Shown: piece by piece, positions 1-13,447 of the stretch | Layout: the number at the start of each line of letters is the position of its first letter | Position numbering within the stretch: position 1 is the stretch's first letter | Origin: Halisarca cf. caerulea | Lineage: Eukaryota; Porifera; Demospongiae; Chondrillida; Halisarcidae | Length of the DNA stretch: 64,000 bases | Reading direction: 5' to 3' | Assembly (NCBI GenBank): GCA_963170055.1 | Contig: CAUJGJ010000040.1 | Span: 605,401 to 669,400, forward strand | The notes under the pieces: generated by a model | The model's database searches: none | Seen by the model: only the letters and a program-made list of their open reading frames with translations | Told to the model about the DNA's origin: nothing | Position numbers and translations under genes: made by a program

Positions 1-1134
1 CATTGTTTTCTTTGTTGTTTTAAAAACTATTATTATCATTATCATTATTATTATTATTACTATACCTTACCATTCTTAAGCATTATTATGATAATATTGT
101 ATATAATAATGAGTGTGATTCAAGAAATCTTATCCTATAATATACATGTATTATAATAATTACTGCATATTATTATTATATTATGCAAAATAAAACTCCT
201 ATGATAATTGTAAAGTAAAATGATATAAATGTACTCAAATTTCAGCACAAAAGTTCCCCACTAATTATTATGATAAAATATTTTTTTGTTATGAATGTAT
301 TCTGCATGCTACATACATGAGCAAAAACAAAAATAATCAACAGTCACACAAACTTTATAACTACAGTTACCTATCTTCTTCTGAAGATGAAGAAGAGTCT
401 TCTGTCATAAATTCTGTATCATGCTATAGGGAGACGTGCAAAACACAAAAGGGTGGCACAAGACATACACGGTGCTGGCTTCTATACCTAATACAGTTCC
501 AAAGATGATTTGTACAATACAGTCCTGTATTGTACACAAGTACGGAACTGTTGTAATACAGTACAAAATACACTGTGCTCTACGTATACATAGTATACAC
601 ACTATATGCTCCTAACACAATAATTCCATACAGCGATATCTTTACATATTATATGGAGATATTATTAACATGCAGCTTGTCAGTACAATACTAAATAAAA
701 TTGAACAAAGCACTCACATGTATGGATCCTTGAATGTTCTGTGGGTGATTTGTTGTTGATTTCTTATTTCCAGATCCTTTTTAAAAGCAATTGGAAATCA
801 ATAGTGAATCAATACAGTGCATATTTTGATATACTACTGTATTTCCTCTAAAAATTCGCAATGTGACAAATTCACTCAATTTTATCAAATGGGTGACTAA
901 GAAGTGAAATGCACTACCTTTCTGTGTGCATTGAAACTTTAGAGGTGGGTAACAAAAAATTTGAATAACAAAATGGCCGCTTGTTCAGTGCATGTGCTAA
1001 GAAATTTGATCACTGTTAAAGAACAGCTGATTAGCTCCTCAGAGTTCCCACAGATGGCACTTTGGGGAACGGTGACACTGGCAGTGTGTTGTTGAATGGC
1101 TTGTAGAGCTGTATTCAACCACAATGGAGACTTT
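1..1134. other. AT-rich non-coding stretch
   Basis: Only short chance frames and ATT/ATA runs. Nothing recognisable. Confidence 0.6.
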
Positions 1135-1609
1135 AGCCCTATTTACACTGGAGCATTAAACCGGTTTAGAAAGCGCTTTAACGTTAAATCGGTTTAGACT
1201 GCTTGCATGTAAACACGTTAAAGCGGCTACGTAACCGATTTAATTAGCTAAACCACCTATCAAGGTGGTTTGAAGTTGGTTCGAAACCAATTTAAACTAA
1301 AGCGCTTCAAATGTTAAGTTTTCGAAGACATGAAAACTAGAATTTTACCAACAGTAAACACCACAGAATACCTCCTGCATTTGTATATGTAGAGAAAGGG
1401 ACAACAAGACCACCAGAGTATAAATTGATAGCAATTTTCGTTTTGTTTTAGATAAAACAGCAAAAGTTGAGAAAAATTGTGAAGCAAGTCGCCTTCGATA
1501 TCGGTTTAAGCTAGTGTGTGTAAACACATCAAAGCGATTTAGTTAAACCGCTTTCGAAAGCGGTTTAGCTATGTAAAATGCTTTAAATTTCTTCAGTGTA
1601 AAAAGGGCT
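1135..1609. mobile_element. hAT-like MITE, about 475 bp
   Basis: The ends are inverted: AGCCCTATTTACACTG at 1135-1150 and CAGTGTAAAAAGGGCT at 1594-1609, differing at one base. The inside is full of AAACCGGTTTA-like palindromes. No reading frame of note. The superfamily is inferred from the terminal motif only; an 8-bp target duplication was not confirmed. Confidence 0.65.
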
Positions 1610-3599
1610 TTTGTTTCTGGTAATCCAGGAAACTGGGGTCTGCTAACATGCATCCACAGCTGGTTACAAATGACTCAAACAATTTTGTCCTCAATTAGAC
1701 ACATTTCAGCACTTTCAAAAGTGGTAACAAACTTTGAATGGACAATTTTTTAGAGGAATATGTTATGTATGCTTGTATTCTGATGTGCATATGTCTGCAC
1801 CTTGATTTTTTGGAGGTGATGACAACTCAAAAGTGCCTTTTCTTGAGCCATTCATCTTTTGGCTTGCACTCAATTGGCCAAGAAAGCCACTTCTCATGTG
1901 ACTATCCGATGGATAAGGTTTACGTGGATCATCTATAGCAGATGTTGATGGCACATTCTAGTACTGTATATGAAGTCTCATACAGTTAGGCATGTGTATA
2001 ATATTATGTATGTATACATGGGCATGTACTTACTGCCTTGCCATCCTATTGGGGAAGCAACAGAATTTGCCAAACTGATTTTGTGTGCATAGGATATCAA
2101 ATCTTCAAGTGAAACTGTACCTGAAAAAATCAAATGTTCAAGTTACTGTAGATGTAAACAATGTACATGCACATGGTATCAATGGACTGTGGAACCCTCT
2201 TAAGACAAACTCCCACAAAGTCAAATTTCTCTTATAAGATGAAATATGTTTTAAGCTATACAGTAGAAGTCAATATGGATTTAAGTCCCTTGAGTTTCAT
2301 CTCAGGAAGGTTCCATACACATTATTACATCCTTTCCTATTATTAATGGTCAATACTAATCCTGGACAATATAATTATGTATATCGATATTATAGTAGCC
2401 AATATCAATAATCAATCCATAACTGACAATACAATAATTACAATTTTGAATAGTCAATATATCAAATACTTAATATATCAATTATCAGTATTTTTCTAGA
2501 GCAAGTGTCGTTACTTCCATTTGCAGTACAAGAATAGCGGAGTTAAAATAGGGAAAACTAACAGCAGAATCTTAGTATACATATGGCTAAGTTTGCCATA
2601 AGGTATCCATTAAGTGTCAAAATGGTGGTGAAACCAATATCACATACATGCACATTCTTCAAAATAGTGAGTCCTATTGTACCTGACAAGAATAAGGACT
2701 AAAACAGCAGACAAAATTATAATCTGTCTTATGTTAACTATTGAAACATAAAGGGCTGTTTTACACTTCTTTCTACTATATATAGAACATTACCACAGTT
2801 CAAATTACTCAATAAGCACAACAAATCTTATACAATTTGATTGGACAAGGGTAAACATTTCATTTTGACTGGGTGCCTATTGTAGTAGCTTTATGGCTAA
2901 AGGTCTCCCACAATAATTTCTTATACATCCATAAGCAGTATGGATAATCTCTGAATAAAAAGAGGCAGAGACCAGTATTTGTTATGATTATCATGATATC
3001 AAACTTTACCGATGTGATACAATTATAGTCCAAAGAATTATTGCAATATAATAATGACATTGAACTGTGTAACCCTAATACGTAGTATACATAGTATATG
3101 TTATGTGTTTGTCGCCTGATGATGTCATACATCAAAGGAGCCACTTGGGCAGTAAATATGACATTTTTCCATCTGTGCACATACACTGATGAAATATTAC
3201 TTAATTTCAATTCTATTCCCAAAGTAATGAGAATCAGGGGAAAGACTACATCATTGAATTATAGAATTGTGCTGTAATGGTGTGATATAAGAGAACGTAG
3301 GACTCAGGAAAATACAGTGAAGGCTGTATAGAGACCCTGGCAAGGCAGCAACTATATATTAAAACATGGAGAGTGATACATAGAATAATACAAAATGTGA
3401 GAGAAACCACACTAATAAAACTATAGCTACTCTAGTTAACAGATAAGTATACATTAAACTAAATCAATAAAGTATGTTATATGCACCACTGGGTGACAGA
3501 TCAAGCCTACAATGTGAAAGGAATTTCAGGTTAGCACTGTCCAGATGAAATAGAACAGCCAAGGTTGTGCAACAAGGGAGATTGAGCCATTTTTTTCCA
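1610..3599. other. Non-coding stretch
   Basis: Short frames only (longest about 120 codons on minus at 2860-3222, with no family resemblance). Nothing recognisable. Confidence 0.5.
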
Positions 3600-4640
3600 A
3601 ATAGCATGTGATGATTCATTGGATGATTGAAATTGGGCTTTTTGGGAGATCGTTCACCATGAGGTGGAAGTGAAGAGCTGGAATCATAAGGTGTTGCAGG
3701 ATCCAGATTTGGTAGGCATCAAGAGAGGACAACTGATCTGAAAACATAGACTTTAGGCAAGAAGATGCAATGAGGCCAGATAACTGGGCACAGCGAGAAC
3801 CTCTCTTACCCAAGAATTTGATTGACTGATCAATGATCTTTAGAGTGTAACGAGGCAGGTGACCTTCACTTTGACGGCTACTCAGGTCATTGAGTACATA
3901 CATCCACTGTTTGGTCACAGTGCTGGCAATATTGTGCTGAACACTCAGGGCAGTACCCAAGCAAAGACCAATTGCTAACCAGATCGTCCCATTGTCCATC
4001 CTGAACCAACAGAAGACAAAGGAGGAGCTGTGAGCCAGACACCTTTGACTCTTTCCTCTTTGCTGCCAAAAGTCAAGTTAACAGCCAAAGTGGAGAGGTT
4101 CAGAGGAAGGATAGACTAGAGGATAGAGGAGGAGCCTACAGCAGAAGTAAGGTATGCTGAAGGTGCAAGTGAAACTGCACTCCTGACCCCCAAGCCACCT
4201 GAATTTACTGGAAGGGAGGCTTGTAGCCATGATTGATCACAGAGGTTGATGTTGCAGATGGATTCAATGAGAGACCTTTCAATGGAGTCAAATGTTGCAA
4301 GCTGGTCAGACCTGAAACAGGGAGCTGTCCTGAGAATGTACAGCACCTTTAGGTAGGCTGAAAAAACATGTCACAACAGGCAAAGGGCATTATGTGAGTG
4401 GAACATGGGCAATTTGCTCCCAAAGGCCCACAAACCTTCGATCTTGCTATCCAAGATGGAATTAATAGAGGTCACATGAACCTGGAAGAGTGCAAATGGA
4501 CAGGTAAACCTAGAAGAGTGCAAAGGGACAGATAGATCAAAGTGATGGAACTTCACTAAGCATAGCAGATTCTGTTGGCCTGCCTTTGCAGATAAGCTGA
4601 GATTCCTGTGATTTAACCAAAGACCCAAGTCCTTTGCAGC
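3600..4640 (-). pseudogene. Decayed non-LTR retrotransposon reverse transcriptase (C-terminal part)
   Basis: The minus strand carries the conserved end of a LINE-type reverse transcriptase, broken over several frames. 4346-4116 reads LRTAPCFRSDQLATFDSIER then SICNINLCDQSWLQASLPVN and SGGLGVRSAVSLAPSAYLTS, typical of the RT thumb region. 3999-3616 reads DNGTIWLAIGLCLGTALS and GHLPRYTLKIIDQSI, which resembles the segment after it. Frame changes and stops separate the blocks, so it is dead. No 5' part, tail or target duplication was identified. The family cannot be named. Confidence 0.7.
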
Positions 4641-7200
4641 TTCTTCAACAATTTAAGGACTAGAACTTCATTATTGAATCATAGACCACCAAGGATACCA
4701 TTATCTAAGAACTAAACTCAGAAATTAAGGATGAAACTATGTTATGCAGGGTTCTGTCAAGGATGACAATTTTTGGGGGAAGCTTTAGCAATACAGTGCA
4801 TGTCTGCCGCTCGAGACATGACCGTAGTTTGATGTGTGTATTGTATGTATTCATATAGCAAGGTGCCTTTCATGATATTAATCAAGTGAGGGAGTAATTA
4901 CAAAGTATAGTAGGGGCAGATATGTACATACATACATGTATCCTAGACATCTATATAGCACATGCAGTGCAGTGATGTAAGGAGGTAGAGATATGTATGT
5001 GATAATGTAGAGGTATATAACTAGGGGAAGTGTGGGGGTATGCACCCCCAGGAAAAAAAAAGAGTTTTAAGGTTATATAGGGTGGTATCTGAGGTCATTT
5101 TAGACGATTCAAGGTTGATTTTAACACTCAAGCAGGGCCTTCTTTATAGTAATTTGCAATACAGTTGGAATTTTTTGGGGGTGGAAGCTCCCTACCACAG
5201 GATAGAACCCTGGTATGTATGGCAAGACAGAACAAAAGGGGGCCCAATGGGTCACCCTGCTGAACACCCTTAGATGACTTAATGATGATCTTGCTATGGA
5301 AAAGGTATAACCTAGAGTGGACTACAGGATATCATAATGGGAAATATTCACGAAGTAATACTTTTGCAATTTTTGTAAATATCCCAACATTTGCAAAATT
5401 TTTGATTCACAAAATCTTAGGACTTCATTTCAGACATCCATGGCTATGTCAGGCTCATGTAGTATGTACACGCTAGGCAACTGCGGCATGCTTCTTTTGT
5501 TGCAATTGAATTGGTTCAATTGCAGTTGGCAATGAGATTTTGTTGGCTGTTTCTCGAAAAGCTAATTGTGCTACAGTACGTTTCATAAAAAATTAACGAG
5601 AATAGCGCTTTCCAGTTCAAATTTGACACTTTCCACCACGTTTAGCATTTGGTAAGTTTCCATTAGCAGTAGTGTTTGGTGATTGGCTAGCGCTAATTTA
5701 AGCACCAAGCGCGAAGTGTTAACACATTTATGTTCACGTATAGAAACTTGGATTTTCATTTATGAAGGTAACAGTTCATTTACATATGACAGCAAGACAT
5801 ATCTTGAGGTATGTTTAAAGCTTCAAAGAGAAGATAGCACGTCTGGAATTTTCGCGAAGGATAACCTGTTGTTGTGAAGACGAAGTTCAGCATATGGAAA
5901 TTCGCTGCTTCATAAAATAGCTGACAAGCGTCACTCCTTCAAATTTTTTTAGGAATTTTTTTTCCTTTGCAGCATATTCATTAAAAAGGGTAAGGGTGTT
6001 GTAGTATCTATGGGTGAACTGAGAAAAGATGAATTCGGAAAAACGCTATCAGTTTACGGCTTTCTGTAAATCGCACTGCGAAGCGATAATTTCGATTTTG
6101 CAATTGCTATTCCGTCACCGGAAATGTGCTAATACCAGTTAAAGGTTGTCAGTTGGCGTCAAGATTTTCATTAAGTGTACCATATATACATATATACGTA
6201 TGTCACCTTTTCAGTTCTTCAAATGAGACGATCAGGCGGAGTGTGCATTCACAAAGCTTAATGACCCATTACAAAGTAAAAAAAAGATAACCTTGAATCT
6301 TCCACTGAAGTTTAAATGGTGCAAACATCTTCGCCTTGAGCTATTTCGTTTGCACAATACAAGCTACTTTGCCACCAATACCTAAATAAAAAATGGCCTC
6401 CTGAAATTTAGGCATTTGCGAAAATATTATTTGTGAAACTCATGAAATGGAGCCACTCGTGAAAGTTTTACCCTATACAAAATTCCTGCTATTCGGTAGA
6501 TCAGCAGGGACATGGCCAGGGTTGCTTCTAACATCCTGTCACATGGAATGGAAGAAAACACATTCCTGAATTCAAGTTTCAGGTGCAATTTCCATCTTTG
6601 AAATTGGAAAGATAATTGAATGCTCTGTGAACTGCAGCTTCAGCTCCTCGTGGGTGCCATAGCCCAACTGTATTGGAAGAGGAACAATCATCATTCCTTT
6701 GATAGCATCAGATCTTTCTTAAATCAAATCATCTGACTCAAGACCTACAGGGTGAGTGGTGTTGGACATCCACTAGCAGGATAACGGTTGTTGATTGGAC
6801 TATATATCCGAAAACACAATCGGATCTGTTCTGACCAGGAGACATCTCTGACAAAAGCAAGTACTTTTACCACATCAAATTTCTGTTTTTGACTGGATGA
6901 CATTGATGTAGATGACAGAAGATGATGACTAAACTAGACTGTCAAATCCACAATGATTATAGACCGTACACCAATGCAAAGAGTGAGTATAATTAAATAT
7001 ACAAACTTTAAACTCTCCACATGATCACCCAGTGTCAGCCATTTTCCAACTCTGTATGTATATTATATACATATATATACATACATATATATATATATAT
7101 ATATAAATATATACTTTTTTTTTTTATATTATAATTGAAAAATTAGAGCCATACATAGCACACACATCAGCAAAAAAAATAACTAAGCAAGTCTGAAATA
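4641..7200. other. Non-coding stretch before the gap
   Basis: No supported gene. An (AT)n microsatellite lies at about 7060-7113, next to the N gap. Confidence 0.5.
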
Positions 7201-7400
7201 NNNNNNNNNNNNNNNNNNNNNNNNNNNNNNNNNNNNNNNNNNNNNNNNNNNNNNNNNNNNNNNNNNNNNNNNNNNNNNNNNNNNNNNNNNNNNNNNNNNN
7301 NNNNNNNNNNNNNNNNNNNNNNNNNNNNNNNNNNNNNNNNNNNNNNNNNNNNNNNNNNNNNNNNNNNNNNNNNNNNNNNNNNNNNNNNNNNNNNNNNNNN
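7201..7400. other. Assembly gap (200 N)
   Basis: Exactly 200 unresolved bases just after an AT microsatellite. The round number suggests a placeholder of unknown true size. Confidence 0.98.
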
Positions 7401-7607
7401 CGTAAATAACAAAAACGAATAGATAGAATGCTACAGAAGCATTTCTACTTTACTTATCCGAAGTTCGCTTGTTGATAACTTGTTTTCAAAAGGTAAAGAA
7501 GAACAATATCCAAACCATAGAAATTCGACTTTAGTCAAAAAGGCGGAGTTCTAAACGACGGCAAAGTGCTATGATTATTACCTAGAAAGGTTTCTAGGAT
7601 CCGTATC

Positions 7608-7753
7608 TAACTTTTCACCGTGGGGGATTTTGACATACCTCTTTGTTCCTGAGATGTACAGCTTTTTGTAGTTTTTTGAGGGAACAAAATTACGAACACG
7701 TGCACATAAAACGAAAGGTAGAAGCTATCATAATCCCCCACGGTGAAAAGTTA
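7608..7753. repeat. Foldback repeat, copy 1
   Basis: A perfect 22-bp stem (7608-7629 with 7732-7753; arm TAACTTTTCACCGTGGGGGA and two more bases) encloses a loop of about 100 bases containing TTGTTCCTGAGATGT and GTGCACATAAAACGAAAGG. Homologous copies lie at 13448 and 23382. Confidence 0.8.
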
Positions 7754-8216
7754 GTTTTACCCTTTGTTAACAAGCGTACAAACTTACAAAGCTAAAGAAT
7801 ACCGTTTACAACTCCGCCTTTTGGAAAGAAAATCGGTCGTCTAAACCACTTGTCTTCCATTCGTGGTCACACGGGCGTCAGGTGACTATTATCCGTAAAC
7901 GTATCGTAGCGAAAGTATACGAATTTTCATACGGAAAAGGCTTTGGTCAATTTGAAACGCAATTCGGCAAAAGAGATCAAGTGTGCGTAAAAATGTCGAT
8001 GAAAATACAGAACTGAAGTCTTTTGGAACTTAAATATGCGGTTATTCTACTTGCCTTACTAGATAATCAAACTGCATCTTTGATAGTCACGCAATCTGCA
8101 CCTGATCACAGCTCTATAATGAGATGCAAATTGATTACATTGTGTGAAGCCACAGAAACGCCCCCTTTCTGCTTGTTGTGCACATAACCTACCAGCGCCA
8201 AAGAGGTACTACTGTA

Positions 8217-8530
8217 GTACAGTAGCAATACAGAACCTGTCTATAACAGACACTATAAGACAGAAATAATGTCTGTTATGTGAGGATTTCCACTATTCAG
8301 AGGTTATTTCACATATTAATTGAAACCTCTCTATAACAGACTGTATTGATAGGTCTCTGTAAATTGGTATACAGGTGTCATAACCTCTGAATTGTAGAAA
8401 CCACTCTATAACAGACTGTACTGATATGCATATGTCCTGCATGGTAGATTGCTATGTAGGTGACTTAACCTGAATGGTGGAAACCTCTCTACAACAAACA
8501 TTTTCTCTTGTCCCAAAGTACCCGCTACAT
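8217..8530. mobile_element. Possible pogo/Tigger-like MITE remnant
   Basis: Repeated motifs CCTCTCTATAACAGACTGTA and related copies in direct and inverted order (GTCTATAACAGACA, TGTCTGTTATGTGAGG). The style is that of Tigger-type MITEs, but no clean terminal pair with TA was found. Confidence 0.4.
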
Positions 8531-8862
8531 ACAAAGATTCCACTGTGTTGTACCAGTGGTTCAATTCTACTTTCAGACACCAAACGTGTTTACACAAATT
8601 GTTAGGATGTAAGGGATTATTATAATATCATTATACTGATTATTATATAATATATATGATAGTATAATAGTATTATGTAATAGTAGTACAGGTGATATAG
8701 AATAGTTATAATTGAATTACAATTGTAATAATATTAATATAATAACTGTATACAGTGGAACCTCTCACAGACACTTTGAGGACTGAAAAACAGTTTGTTA
8801 TACATCTACGTTTACACTCTTCAGAGGTAATTTTAAGGGTGTATATATAAAAAACATTTAAA

Positions 8863-9150
8863 AATGGTAAAAGGATGTAGGATTGACACAAGATCGTGCA
8901 AAAAGCCATTATCAAAGGATTTCCAAAAACACTTCGAACAAGGGTAAGTTGCAAAATCAGTACAGAACTAGATGGGTAAAGGGCAAGACAGGTATAGGCC
9001 GGCCCAGACGAGTATAGGGCTACACATACATGAGGCTAGATGGGTATATATAGGGCTAGACAGATTTTAGTTGGACTGAGTGCACACTGTGCAAATTCCT
9101 ACATCCCGCATGTGCAGCACGTACATTATACAGTACATATGAGGGTAAGT
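8863..9150. repeat. Dispersed GCTAGAcgGGtATAGG repeat, copy 1
   Basis: Begins with AAAATGGTAAAAGGATGTAGG and runs into irregular copies of GGGCTAGACRGGTATAGG. Related stretches occur at 16640-17010, 40345-40640 and 51390-51540. This copy ends directly at the 27-bp minisatellite. Confidence 0.6.
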
Positions 9151-9154
9151 TCAT

Positions 9155-10210
9155 GTGCCGTGTGCATTTGGGTTTGTTCGCGTGCTGTGTGCGTGTGGGT
9201 TTGTTCGCGTGCTGTGTGCGTGCGGGTTTGTTCGCGTGCTGTGTGCGTGCGGGTTTGTTCGCGTGCTGTGTGCGTGCGGGTTTGTTAGCGTGCTGTGTGC
9301 GTGTGGGTTTGTTTGCGTGCTGTGTGCGTGCGGGTTTGTTCGCGTGCTGTGTGCGTGCGGGTTTGTTCGCGTGCTGTGTGCGTGCGGGTTTGTTCGCGTG
9401 CTGTGTGCGTGCGGGTTTGTTCGCGTGCTGTGTGCGTGCGGGTTTGTTCGCGTGCTGTGTGCGTGCGGGTTTGTTCGCGTGCTGTGTGCGTGCGGGTTTG
9501 TTCGCGTGCTGTGTGCGTGCGGGTTTGTTCGCGTGCTGTGTGCGTGCGGGTTTGTTCGCGTGCTGTGTGCGTGCGGGTTTGTTCGCGTGCTGTGTGCGTG
9601 CGGGTTTGTTCGCGTGCTGTGTGCGTGCGGGTTTGTTCGCGTGCTGTGTGCGTGCGGGTTTGTTCGCGTGCTGTGTGCGTGCGGGTTTGTTCGCGTGCTG
9701 TGTGCGTGTGGGTTTGTTCGCGTGCTGTGTGCGTGTGGGTTTGTTCGCGTGCTGTGTGCGTGTGGGTTTGTTCGCGTGCTGTGTGCGTGTGGGTTGGCTC
9801 GCGTGCTGTGTACGTGTGGGTTTGTTCGCGTGCTGTGTGCGTGTGGGTTTGTTCGCGTGCTGTGTGCGTGTGGGTTTGTTCGCGTGCTGTGTGCGTGTGG
9901 GTTTGTTCGCGTGCTGTGTGCGTGTGGGTTTGTTCGCGTGCTGTGTGCGTGTGGGTTGGCTCGCGTGCTGTGTGCGTGTGGGTTTGTTCGCGTGCTGTGT
10001 GCATGTGGGTTTGTTCGCGTGCTGTGTGCATGTGGGTTTGTTTATGTGCCGTGTATATGTGGGTTCGTTCATGAGCTGTGTTTATGTATGTTTGTTCATG
10101 TACTCTGTGGTTGTTAGTTTGCTCATGTGCTGTGTATATGTGGGTTTGATCTTGTGCTGCGTGTATGTGGGTTTGTGCACGTGGTGTGTGCATGTAGGTT
10201 TGCTATTGTG
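9155..10210. repeat. 27-bp minisatellite, about 38 copies
   Basis: Unit of 27 bases (GTGCTGTGTGCGTGCGGGTT plus TGTTCGC). The middle copies (about 9215-9705) carry GTGCGGG; the outer copies carry GTGTGGG; copies past 10030 are degenerate. Because 27 is a multiple of three and the unit lacks stops in most frames, long frames of 9-residue repeats open on both strands (for example CCVRAGLFA). I do not consider them genes. Confidence 0.92.
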
Positions 10211-10700
10211 CTGGTGTACCACTGTACAGACAAATGCATCTTACCTTGTACTATGATCATCAGTATCAGGTATATCAGGATCAGGTATGGTGCGGATCAT
10301 GGAAAGGTAAGCGATTTTATAGTCTCACCTTGTTTTGGGTAAAAATTAACTGTATTCTTACACAATATGTCACCAAAGGTGAATTTCAGCCTTTTTGCGA
10401 GTATAAGGTGCTTTTTCTGACTTCGAAGTTTTATTTTGTCGACATTTCGCAAGTTTGAATCTGATACATTGAAAGTGGTTCAGCGCGAGGATATGGTATT
10501 TGGAATCAGTGTCTAAGGTGGTTAGAAGGGCAGGTGCAAGTGGGAACATTCAAGTTGGTGAAGGAGTTACTATTGAGAATAATGATACATTGCTTGCAAT
10601 GCGCTGACAAAATCTTCACAATATATAAGTTTTCCAGAATAAACAAAATGGTGACTTTCCATTCCATATATCATCAGCTACATCACAAGTAGTTGTTACA

Positions 10701-11030
10701 TACCGTACAAGTACAAACTTTTGCAGGATGAGGATGAAACTTTCGCGGATGGCTGATTTTCATATTTTTCTCGGTTTATTTTCACAGATCCCCCTTTAGT
10801 CCTGCCTCTCTTTATCTTTAATTTAACTCCCTCTTTTTCCGGATTAAAGCCTAAACAAACAAATGAAGGTGCTGATGTGCTTCTGAACAATTTTGTTCTG
10901 TTGACGGACATTTTGGTCACTGCACAAGCACTTTACCCAAACTTTCATGGGCTTAAAATTTTTGCGCATGGCTTCCCATCCATGAGATCTGCAAAAGTTT
11001 CATCCCGCAAAAGTTTGTACGTGTACGGTA
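10701..11030. mobile_element. TACCGTA-ended MITE, 330 bp, copy 1
   Basis: Left end TACCGTACAAGTACAAACTT, right end AAGTTTGTACGTGTACGGTA: a near-perfect terminal inverted repeat of about 40 bp that continues with GCAGGATGAAAC / GTTTCATCCCGC. Copy 2 (39271-39601) has nearly the same length. Confidence 0.8.
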
Positions 11031-11150
11031 CCAGTTAGAAGTTAACAATTAACAGTTAACCGTTTACTTATAACCTGTAAATTTTTCCAGTGTAAGTTAA
11101 CAGAAGCGTTAACTTTAAACTATACTGTATCATTATTGAACTGTACAAGG

Positions 11151-11420
11151 AATTCGAGTTAATAACTCGTGGGAGCTTCTGCCCACACTCTTGAATCACT
11201 TGCAAAGCATTAACAGAGTAACTGCTACTGCTGAACATCCATAGGACACAATAATTAGACACTCCTGTGGACATTCATACCTCTCCAGTATTATAATACA
11301 AATTCTCCATTATAAAACTTTCCGTCAAGTCTATATTATGTAATGTCAGACTAATGTTACACACCAAATGTTCAAATGTAATTGTTCAAATTGTTTTTAG
11401 GGGCTGCCTGTGGCAGCCCC
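11151..11420 (+). mobile_element. TTCGAG MITE, copy A (degraded)
   Basis: Starts AATTCGAGTTAATAACTCGT and ends in the hairpin GGGGCTGCCTGTGGCAGCCC. Same order as copy C (13688-14029) but with many changes. The last ~20 bases are shared with inverted copy B. Confidence 0.65.
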
Positions 11421-11463
11421 TATATTGTTTTCATTTGGACTTCCGGTGTGTAACGCTCATCCG

Positions 11464-11525
<62 letters not shown>

Positions 11526-11775
11526 GGGTTTGAAGAAAAGTCTTATAATAGAGAATTTATATAATAGTAATAGAGAAGTATGAATTTATACAGGAATGAG
11601 TTATAGGAATTGTTTTGAAAACAATTGCCAAATATGGCAATTGTTTTCAAAACAATCGTCCAGTTACAATAAACAGTATGTTCAATGAATGTTCAGCTGT
11701 GCACTTACACTCCAATGCTTTGCAAGTGATTCGAGTGCGTGGGGCGGCAGCCCCGACGAGTTTTTAACTCGAATT
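11400..11775 (-). mobile_element. TTCGAG MITE, copy B (inverted)
   Basis: Reverse complement of copy C: begins with the GGGGCTGCC hairpin, then a (TA)n tract (11461-11522), a long perfect hairpin around GCCAAATATGGC (about 11610-11655, arms TTGTTTTGAAAACAATT), and ends GGGGCGGCAGCCCC...TTAACTCGAATT. Confidence 0.8.
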
Positions 11776-13146
11776 ACTTGTTTTTTCCCTTCTTTTTCCA
11801 TGTTGTTTGTACTGCCTAGTGTAGCAGCCATTGAGTGCCCCTGAGTAAATAAGCTTATCCTATCCTATACTATCACCTAAAGACCTCTAAACCAAGAAGG
11901 CTTCTTCACAGGGCTGCCAATTAAATCTTTTTGCACCTTTCTTTACCTGTGACTGTTAAAGGTTACCATGGATACTCGGAGTCATGCACTTGGAGTGAAT
12001 ACACAACATATGAACCAAATATACGGTTGCCATGACATTTCCACATGAATGCAATCAGCCATTATAAGGTTCTATTGCTGTATATTGCCATGGAGACTAC
12101 GCAGGTACACATGCTGTTTGAGTAGAAATGGAAAAGAATGCAGTATGCTTGAAGTAACTTCCTGTTGCTAGACAACTGCTAGCCAGGTCTCTCTGGCATG
12201 GAGCTTATATGAATTCATGTGACATCAATACCCTTATACCTCATACCTTAGGCTGATGTGCTAAACTCCAAGTACCGCATGCACTCTAATTGTCGCAGGG
12301 TGTATATTTCGTGGATTTTGGCTTTTATCAATTTTCGCATTTTTTATATTAATTTTCAGACGGCTATGTTTTGCCATTGCACAAGAGCCTGATCAAAATT
12401 CAAGTACCAATCCGCCAATACCGTGACTATTATACCCTGTGAAACTAAAGAGCATACGATATTTAAACATGCACTAATGTAGTGTCCTTGTGTATGCTAT
12501 GGGTTATTTTTGGATTATATTGTATTATACTATAAACAAAACATCGTACGTCATCACAGATTTACTATGACGTAGCAATTCTTGCATGCATGTATGGAGT
12601 TAAATTGTGGAATACCTACTTTTACGACAACTAAAATAATTTGAAAAAACAACTTACAACTGTTTATTCGCCTAAACCAACCATTGGCTCAAGGAAATAG
12701 GTAAATGCCATTATGTAATTATTTTGCATCACGAAAAATGGCCGCTTTTTAATAGGTTGATAGAAAATCACTTTTCTTGAATTAGAAGCATCCTAAAAGT
12801 TCCTTTTGTTCGATATTTGGACTTTGCATACTTGTTTGATTTTCTGCTTACATGAAGCAATATAATTTATTGCATTTTTCCACCGAATTTGGCTCCCAAA
12901 GTGTTATCTTTCTTTATAAAAGTTCTCAGATCAGTTATATTGCTAAGTGCAAGCAATATCTGGAAAGATCATAGAATTTGCTAAGTATCAATGTAAGTTT
13001 CAACCCATTTGAATGCCATTTCCAATTGCGGGAAAGGCAATTTGTGTCTTTAGCCGAAAATTTTCAAACCCTCCAGGTAAGTGGTAATATACAGCAAAAT
13101 ATAACACCAAAAAATTGGTAATTTTGTGATAGTCATTTTCCCCATT
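11776..13146. other. Non-coding stretch between inverted MITE copies
   Basis: About 1.4 kb without a supported frame. It contains CAAAATGGCCGC-type motifs common to the local elements. Confidence 0.5.
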
Positions 13147-13447
13147 CGCAGGTGAGTTATGTATACATTGAGGTAAATTTCAAAATGGCCACCGCAAAAA
13201 GTTTGTCACAAATACACCCCCTTTTTCTTCTTTCACAGTGAATAATATGGAAAGGCGAAGGAAAAAGACTCTATTTGAACTCTTTAACTCTCTATTTCTC
13301 CACTTTGTTGGCTTCAAAAGAACGTATTGAAGGGGAAATTTTGAACTGATATGAAGTATACGATTTTAACTTCCTCCCAAAACGTGCTGTATTTAAAGAT
13401 TGTATGGAGACAAGCTATCTACGGCAAAGAGTTCTTTGGAACGATAG

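Noticed and set aside
9155..10210. CRISPR-like array
   Set aside because: Units are contiguous without unique spacers, and the window is eukaryotic.
9056..10256. Long frames on both strands (up to about 370 codons) rich in Cys or Thr/His
   Set aside because: They are products of a 27-bp tandem repeat whose length is a multiple of three; no start context, domain or splice signal supports a gene.
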